Assembly: GCA_900618425.1 (NCBI GenBank)
Contig: UZAN01056976.1
Coordinates: 1,834-13,184, forward strand
DNA from: Echinostoma caproni
Lineage: Eukaryota; Platyhelminthes; Trematoda; Plagiorchiida; Echinostomatidae
Reading direction: 5' to 3'
DNA: 11,351 nucleotides
This document shows, piece after piece, positions 6,862 to 11,351 of this stretch. Under the pieces are notes generated by a model. That model was not told the DNA's origin. It was given only the letters and a program-made list of their open reading frames with translations, and did not search any database. Made by a program: the position numbers and the translations under genes. Each line of letters starts with the position of its first letter. Position 1 is the first letter of the stretch.

Positions 6862-7150
6862 CTATGGGGTAGTGGTGGTTCAGTGGTGTAGTCGCTGTCA
6901 CCGGTGTGCTTTGGACCTTATGGTCTGCGGTTCTTGCCCAGCCACCTAACTTTGGTGGTAAGCAGCTTTACTGTCTTCCGGTTCAATACCACGCCTAACC
7001 TAGCTGGGCCTTATGTAGTTCACCACTCAATGTCCTGGGGCTTAAGTTAACTGTTTCCATCACCGAACAGCAGGTCCTGGTGGATGTGGGGTTTACCCCG
7101 TCTGCTGTTCGTCACACTAAAGTGTGTGAAAAATGTCTTACTGATCCGTT
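6862..7150 (+). mobile_element. tRNA-derived SINE-like repeat, copy 2
   Basis: The head resembles a tRNA-Gly-type sequence: GTGGTGGTTCAGTGGTGTAG (A-box side, about 6871-6891), then GCGGTTCTTGCCC (B-box-like, about 6928-6940). The body shares CGCCTAACCT, CACCACTCAATGTCC, GGGGCTTA and a GGGG-TTTA-CCCC hairpin (about 7089-7100) with the minus-strand copy at 3211-3470, and ends near GTGTGTGAAAAATG. It sits about 360 nt past the PTB stop codon and might overlap the distal 3' UTR. Confidence 0.7.
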
Positions 7151-7549
7151 TGCTGTCGATCAACCAGAGTCCGTTGTTTGAGGATAACTACGCTGTCGGA
7201 AATCGATAAGCAACTACTGGTTTTTGAACATATTTCACTTATTACTGCGATTAAACTTGACCTTGTGTTTGCTCTTTCCCCAAACTTCTCTAGTTTGCAC
7301 TAGCTTGTGGTAGACTAAGTCAAAGACAGTACGGTTGTCTTTGATAGAATCATTTCTGGTGATAACCACCGAAGGCAAAGTAATATACAACATGAAAAGT
7401 CAGACCTGCAATGCTCTATATAACAAATAGCGATAATTAATCATAGGAGTATAGACTTCCTTCTACTCGGCTTCTGAAGTGACCACCACGAGCCTTAGGT
7501 GATCGAACTCTCCCAGTCAGTACCCATCCATAAATCTTAAAGTAAATCA
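7151..7549. other. No recognisable gene
   Basis: No open frame of note and no family motif on either strand. It lies between the SINE copy and the Penelope-like remnant and is probably intergenic. Confidence 0.4.
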
Positions 7550-7752
7550 TCTATCTCTTGTGAGCCACAGGAGAGAAACTGACAAATTGTAAGTATTGCC
7601 AACTCCATGTAGTCTTCCGGTAGACGGATCTTTGCGAAGTTCCATCTGACTGCCTCTTGACTTTTATATCTAAAAAATTCAAACAACCGTCCTTTTCCTC
7701 CTCAAGGGAAACAGAGATTGGGATGAATAGTATTAAAAAGTGTTAAAATGCT
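7550..7752 (-). mobile_element. Penelope-like element RT fragment, inverted copy
   Basis: The minus strand encodes the part of a Penelope-like RT that follows the YVDD box: NTIHPNLCF, EEEKDGCLNFLDIKV, then RSVYRKTTW, and a FVSFSPVAHKR segment with frame changes. The FLD and YRK blocks are typical of Penelope-like thumb regions. The first 122 bases are an inverted copy of 8129-8250. It is broken by frameshifts and has no intact catalytic core. Confidence 0.8.
7631..7752. repeat. Inverted repeat, left arm (right arm 8129-8250)
   Basis: Reverse complement of 8129-8250 over 122 nt with about five mismatches by eye and no gaps. The arms lie 376 nt apart and flank the RT core fragment. Both arms carry the same frameshift between the NLCF and EEEKDG segments. 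Confidence 0.9.
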
Positions 7753-8250
7753 TGAACTTGCTAATTTATTGGACAATTTTAATTTATCTTATCATGAGAT
7801 GTTTCTATTGATGTTGATTCACTTTTTACAAATGTTCCTCTCCATGAAACAGTAGACTTTTTATGTGATTTTATCTCTTCAATGAATATTAACCTTCCTT
7901 TTCCCTTTGATCATCTAAAAGATCTTATCATTGTTTGCAATGAGAACATACGTTTCGAATTTGAAGGTACAGCGCACAGACAAATTGACGGCGTAGCAAT
8001 GGGCAGTCCCTTAGGCCCAACATTGACCGATGTATTTCTAGGAATGGTTGAAAGACAATTGAATGATAATATTTCAATGGCGTTTTGTACGAACGTTATG
8101 TTGATGATATTTTGTTTTCCACCGACTCAGCATTTTAACACTTTTTAATACTATTCATCCCAATCTCTGTTTCCCTTGAGGAGGAAAAGGACGGTTGTTT
8201 GAATGTTTTAGATATAAAAGTCAAGAGGCGGTCAGATGAAACCTTGCAAA
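7753..8250 (+). mobile_element. Penelope-like element RT core, degenerate
   Basis: This plus-strand piece reads as a Penelope-like (PLE) reverse transcriptase: DVDSLFTNVPLHETVDFLCD (about 7812-7868), then HRQIDGVAMGSPLGP (about 7975-8020), then RYVDDILFSTDSAF (about 8094-8135), then EEEKDGC. The AMGSPLGP and YVDD boxes are hallmarks of this class. One frameshift lies before IDVDSLF and another before RYVDD. An open frame at 7882-8148 covers the AMGSPLGP box but runs past the frameshift, so its end is out of register. Homology stops near 8250. No GIY-YIG endonuclease is visible. Confidence 0.87.
8129..8250. repeat. Inverted repeat, right arm (left arm 7631-7752)
   Basis: Direct-sense copy of the RT segment after YVDD, near identical in reverse complement to 7631-7752. 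Homology ends at GCAAA at 8246-8250; beyond it the left arm continues as RT and the right arm does not. Confidence 0.9.
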
Positions 8251-8777
8251 TAAACCATCTGTGCTGAATGAATTCTGGTTCACGTTGACACTCTTTACAT
8301 GCACCTCCGCACCACTGTCCTATTGTTCGTCTTCCTACGTTGCCTGTGTGTTGACTTCATTCTCCACGCCGTTCACACATGCGTACGCACCATTAGCATG
8401 TTTGGTCCATTACGTTGCACTCTATGTTGATCTCACTTGCCTCATCGATCCGTGCTCATGACCGACTGACCTATACATCTGTGTACACACGCAGGCTTAA
8501 CGCATTGTCATATCACGGCGGGCCCTGATGGCTTGCATTCACACCCACTGTATTTCGATTGATTCTCTCTGGGTCACTTCCCAGCGTTGACTACCACAGG
8601 TGCATGTGATCTTGTTTCACACTGTTGCGTTGGTTCCATTGTCATCGCGCTGCGCGTCTGCTTGCTCACAGTGACGCTCATGTATCTACTCATGACTATT
8701 GTAACGTCAGTCTCTATAAATTTGCTACCCTGCGCTTGAATTTGCTCTCAAAATTCTAGTCTTCATTCTATTCTTTT
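8251..8777. other. Unassigned stretch
   Basis: An open plus frame at 8261-8461 (66 residues, Cys- and Ser-rich) has no family match and lies in repeat-like sequence, so I do not call it a gene. The right end leads into the third hairpin repeat and may be part of the same larger repeat. Confidence 0.4.
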
Positions 8778-8844
8778 ATCCAAATGAGCAACCAAAACCG
8801 GCGCACGATAGGGCATGGTTAATGGTTGTAAGAACTGAACTGAA
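8778..8844. repeat. Dispersed hairpin repeat, copy 3
   Basis: Same orientation as the copies at 166 and 1810. It keeps the ATCCAAATG left flank and AACTGAACTGAA right end, but its loop region reads GCACGATAGGGC, which breaks the central stem while the outer AACC/GGTT and CAACCA/TGGTTG pairing remains. Confidence 0.75.
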
Positions 8845-9116
8845 TTACATAGAATAATCACAATCCAATAGTCCATTGCATCGAGCGGTATGTTGTCAGG
8901 ACTGGGTTATTGCTGAGATGTCCTCATCTTTGTGTACTTTTTGTCTTCTCTGTTGGTCCAACTTCCGGTCTGAAACATCCCTTCAATTAACTCACTGATC
9001 ACGCCATCATTCGTTACATAATACTGTAAGCATTCACATGCAATGGAGATGTTTGTGATAAACGAGAAAGAGCACTGGACAGCTGTTTGCGACTCGTCAT
9101 CCGTGAGTACTTTTTG
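8845..9116. other. No recognised gene; possible body of the adjacent tRNA-like element
   Basis: A 73-residue minus-strand open frame (8907-9128) starts inside the tRNA-like sequence, so it is unlikely to be a protein gene. If the tRNA-like segment is a SINE head, this is where its body would be. Confidence 0.35.
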
Positions 9117-9188
9117 TGTCCTTGTCAAGACTCGAACCGCTAATTTTTGGGTCGCGACTTCAAACTCTTACCCCTGAGCTACACGGAC
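9117..9188 (-). pseudogene. tRNA-like sequence, degenerate (tRNA pseudogene or SINE head)
   Basis: The minus strand, 72 nt, begins GTCCGTGTAGCTCAGGGGTA and contains GGTTCGAGTC, so A-box- and B-box-like elements are in the correct places. The acceptor arm pairs at 6 of 7 positions (GTCCGTG with CAAGGAC) and ends in A; the D stem GCTC/GAGT pairs. The anticodon arm (loop GTCGCGA) pairs only about three of five, and the T stem is poor, so it is probably not a working tRNA. No intron or CCA end is encoded. Confidence 0.65.
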
Positions 9189-9222
9189 AACGAACACCAC
9201 CTTGTGCGAATGGCTCAATCAG

Positions 9223-9324
9223 TTTTACGGTAGCAAGCTTGGATTAATCCATTCGACTTTTTGAGAACGACTCTTGATGCCTCTTAAAAATCGAATTGGC
9301 TGATCCAGGCTTGCTACCATAAAA
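9223..9324. repeat. Fold-back inverted repeat
   Basis: Arms of about 44 nt: TTTTACGGTAGCAAGC from 9223 rightward, against the reverse complement of GCTTGCTACCATAAAA ending at 9324. They differ at roughly eight positions, mostly transitions, and enclose a loop of about 14 nt. It may be a small MITE-like fold-back element or a decayed hairpin transposon; no transposase is nearby. Confidence 0.8.
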
Positions 9325-9344
9325 GTACCATAAGCGGTTTTCGG

Positions 9345-9445
9345 TCGAAAATTTGCAGTTTCTGAAGCCTCGTCAATGGCTGATTCCGGAGACCTTTAAT
9401 GCAGGTAGATTAGTGAGCCCGTCTTCATACATGAGACGCGAAACC
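9345..9445 (+). repeat. Dispersed segment, copy B (copy A at 2345-2425, opposite strand)
   Basis: Shares TGCAG and GAAGCCTCGTCAAT and neighbouring bases with the minus strand of 2345-2425. Its reading frame gives AVSEASSMADSGDL. It lies just upstream of the CR1-like LINE and could be part of that element's 5' region, but I cannot prove the link. Confidence 0.5.
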
Positions 9446-9589
9446 CGGCTCCTTATAGAGAAAGTATACCTGGAGTAGGATTGCATGCTATCCGGTGCGT
9501 CTCCCTTCGGCTTGCGGATTAGGGAACCACCATCAGTGGGATTTTTAGATCGACGATACCTGAACTGTATGGCGATTGTAAAAAGTTCA

Positions 9590-9800
9590 TTAACCCAAAG
9601 ATTTCTCAGAGATTTTCTGAGCTTATCTGGCGTTTCCAATATGATTAATGGCATAGCATTGCTATTACTGAAACGTGGCCATCAGTCGCAATTAGCGATT
9701 CCCAGCTCTCTCAGATATGTCTACTTTGATGCAGTCGTCCCATACGTTACAGTGTTTTACTTTATGTTCACGAGGATCTTCACTGTGAGGGTATTCAATC
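9590..9800 (+). pseudogene. CR1-like LINE endonuclease, N-terminal part
   Basis: KISQRFSELIW leads into AITETW, the catalytic glutamate block of APE-type endonucleases, and then a SRPIRYSVLLYVHEDL stretch where CR1-like elements have DRP...GGGVLLYV. The glycine triplet is lost. Further endonuclease blocks such as the GDFN motif are not clearly visible. Confidence 0.75.
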
Positions 9801-10384
9801 CTTTGGTTTTGGCTCCCGAAGGAAGCTCTCCAGATAACAAGCACAGATCTATGGATCATACACGGTTGCAAACATTGATGCTCTCCATTCAGTGAGTTTC
9901 CTGTGACACGGAACGCAATCCGCTGGTCTCCTGAGAGAACTTTATCGACAGTCTTACAAATCTAATAACATCANCGACTCTAGCATCCGAAATTTACTTA
10001 TACGAAGCTGCATGAAGAAATGGATATCTCTGAGGGATATGATTATTATAAAAGTTTTACGGATGTCGTCCCGTGGAATGATTATCGTTTGCTGAGAAAC
10101 CACTGCACCAGGCGGATGTATCAAGATGCGCTAGCCCAGAGATTCATCTCTACCCTAAGTTGTTGTATAGCCACGGTGACTGTATTCGGAGAGTTAAGTT
10201 TAATATACGGTCACTAAGCTACTTTGGGAGAGTTGCAACTGAAAACTAAATATTCCGACATTTTTGCGCGTAAAATGGTGAAGGTTTACAGCCCCTCGCC
10301 GGTTGTCATCTTCGCTGACCAACGTAACGTTAACTGCCGAACACGTTAAAAAAAACTAATGACTTTTTGAAAGAAAGCGACTCT

Positions 10385-10850
10385 AAGTGCGGACACGATA
10401 CACCCAAGTTCCCTACTCTTTGTGGCGAATCACATCCGAACCACTAGTTGTTCTATTCCAACAGGTCTTCGACCAAACAAAACTCCCACAATCGAGAAAA
10501 CGAGGAGTTATTTCACCCATAAACAAAGGTATTTGTAATAGCGACCCTCCTGGAAGATTCAGAAAGATAAAAAATTCTTTAGACAGCTCAACATGTGTTC
10601 AGACAAAAGCCATCACGACGAAGAGAATGTGGTGGATGTCATTTATCTGGACTTCTCGAAAACAGTTGATCGGGTAACCCGCCGCATTTTGTTCAAGAAG
10701 ATCTACACTTACGGCATTTGAAGTCTCGTGGTTCATTGGATCAAAGCACAACCCCAACAGTGGACCATCTCAGTTGCTGTTTCTGATACCCTATCCGCTT
10801 CCATCAGCGCTACCCGCGGTATTCCATAATGGCCTGTACTTGTCCCCACC
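10385..10850 (+). pseudogene. CR1-like LINE reverse transcriptase, internally deleted
   Basis: DTIHPSS is followed, after a frameshift, by VVLFQQVFDQTKLPQS and RKRGVISPINKG (about 10440-10530). Then come EENVVDVIYLDFSKTVDRV with the first catalytic aspartate (about 10615-10675), FKKIYTYGI and VVHWIKA (about 10690-10750), and a GIP.WPVLVP stretch in place of GVPQGSVLGP (about 10815-10845). The NYRP and HGFR blocks expected between the early part and the LDF motif are missing, so there is an internal deletion. No YADD box is found downstream. Confidence 0.8.
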
Positions 10851-11351
10851 TTCATAAAGTGTCAGGGTCAAAACAATCTTGTTTCCAGGCGACACCCAAA
10901 ATGGAATACAGTAACAAAATCGAGAGCCCGCTATCATTTCAAGAAACGCTTAAAAAAAGGCGGAGAACGACATTGGATTTAACGTTTGTAGATGCAAAGT
11001 TCTACTACAGCACCACGGCGTTAGATTCTCGGGAATCACCAGTTGACGCATCCATTAACTGAAAAAGATGTCAGTGAAACTATTCTAGAAGACCTCGAAT
11101 GCTCAAAGGCTTCGTCCGCCACTGTGAATAAAGTCGGCTTACGTGAGCGAGTCTTCGGCGGAAGTGAATCTGTGTTGTTTTCACGTTGGAGCATGACGCA
11201 AAACCACGCGCCATGAAAAACAACAATCATTAGACGTGACGAATGCATCCATGCACAGTCACAGCGAGGGAGAAGAGTGTAGTATTCGTAATAGTAGTGT
11301 TGTGAGATACTACTCACTTGTGAGTAGTCGGTAACTTTCAATGATTAAAAA
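10851..11351. other. Unassigned right edge
   Basis: Open frames at 10829-11062 (plus) and 11036-11341 (minus) do not match a known family and occur next to dead LINE sequence. An AATAAA lies near 11128 without a gene to attach it to. A perfect palindrome is present at 11309-11328. Confidence 0.4.
11309..11328. repeat. Short perfect inverted repeat
   Basis: ACTACTCAC and GTGAGTAGT are exact reverse complements separated by TT. It is too short to interpret, and no neighbouring gene suggests a role. Confidence 0.7.

Larger units (their letters stand above)
9540..10850 (+). mobile_element. Degenerate CR1/Jockey-like LINE
   Basis: Plus-strand pieces in shifting frames follow LINE order. The endonuclease start (SIAITETWPSVAISDSQLS, about 9650-9710) is followed by LLYVHEDLHCE (about 9755-9795). 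The linker has RRMYQDALAQRF and YPKLLYSH, then RRVKFNI (about 10113-10205). The RT runs from about 10385. Stops, frameshifts and a deletion inside the RT show it is dead. The open frame at 9485-9895 follows several true segments out of frame and is not a gene. The N at 9974 lies between the endonuclease and the linker. Confidence 0.8.

Noticed and set aside
8261..8461. 66-residue Cys/Ser-rich open frame as a secreted peptide
   Set aside because: No clear signal-peptide cleavage pattern or paired-cysteine spacing, no splice context, and it lies in repeat-like sequence.
9060..9110. Possible hammerhead ribozyme core on the minus strand (GGATGACGAGTCGCAAAC)
   Set aside because: It recalls CTGATGAGTC...GAAAC of schistosome SINE ribozymes, but the invariant CTGATGA and GAAAC are not intact and I could not fold the three helices.
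9485..9895. 136-residue open frame as a protein gene
   Set aside because: Recognisable LINE endonuclease residues (AITETW, LLYVHEDL) lie in other frames of the same stretch, so this frame is a chance opening over a dead element.
11036..11341. 101-residue minus-strand open frame at the right edge
   Set aside because: No recognisable motif, biased composition, adjacent to dead LINE sequence; insufficient support.

Overview
The window looks like nuclear DNA from a flatworm, most likely a digenean trematode. It holds the 3' half of a spliced animal gene for a polypyrimidine tract-binding protein (PTB/hnRNP I family) set among decayed retroelements. The LINE-type, Penelope-type and tRNA-SINE-like remnants resemble trematode elements. 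Species is not resolved. No bacterial gene structure, CRISPR array or rRNA is seen.

Layout. 1-2424: a minus-strand APE-type LINE remnant (about 258-1809) bracketed by two same-orientation copies of a short hairpin-forming repeat (166-257 and 1810-1865), then an unrecognised stretch ending in a dispersed segment seen again at 9345-9445. 2426-3210: nothing recognised. 3211-3470: minus-strand SINE-like repeat. 3471-4765: AT-rich, read as intron. 4766-6501: five plus-strand exons of the PTB gene, ending at its stop codon. 6502-6861: 3' flank/UTR. 6862-7150: second copy of the SINE, plus strand. 7550-8250: two Penelope-like RT fragments joined head to head with 122-nt inverted arms. 8778-8844: third hairpin repeat. 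9117-9188: tRNA-like sequence, minus strand. 9223-9324: fold-back element. About 9540-10850: degenerate CR1/Jockey-like LINE, plus strand. The remainder is unassigned.

The most notable biology is in the PTB gene. The RRM3 coding sequence is interrupted by a 34-nt microexon (5696-5729) preceded by a 315-nt stretch without a single AG and with a CU-rich block. Skipping the microexon shifts the frame and brings a stop 47 mature nucleotides downstream, well before the last junction. This is the same arrangement as the vertebrate PTBP1 autoregulatory exon (34 nt, skipped by PTB, leading to nonsense-mediated decay). It suggests the feedback loop is present in flatworms. Two downstream introns are only 34 and 41 nt. 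Exon joins were worked out by hand from frame, GT/AG signals and family similarity; no alignment or transcript was available.
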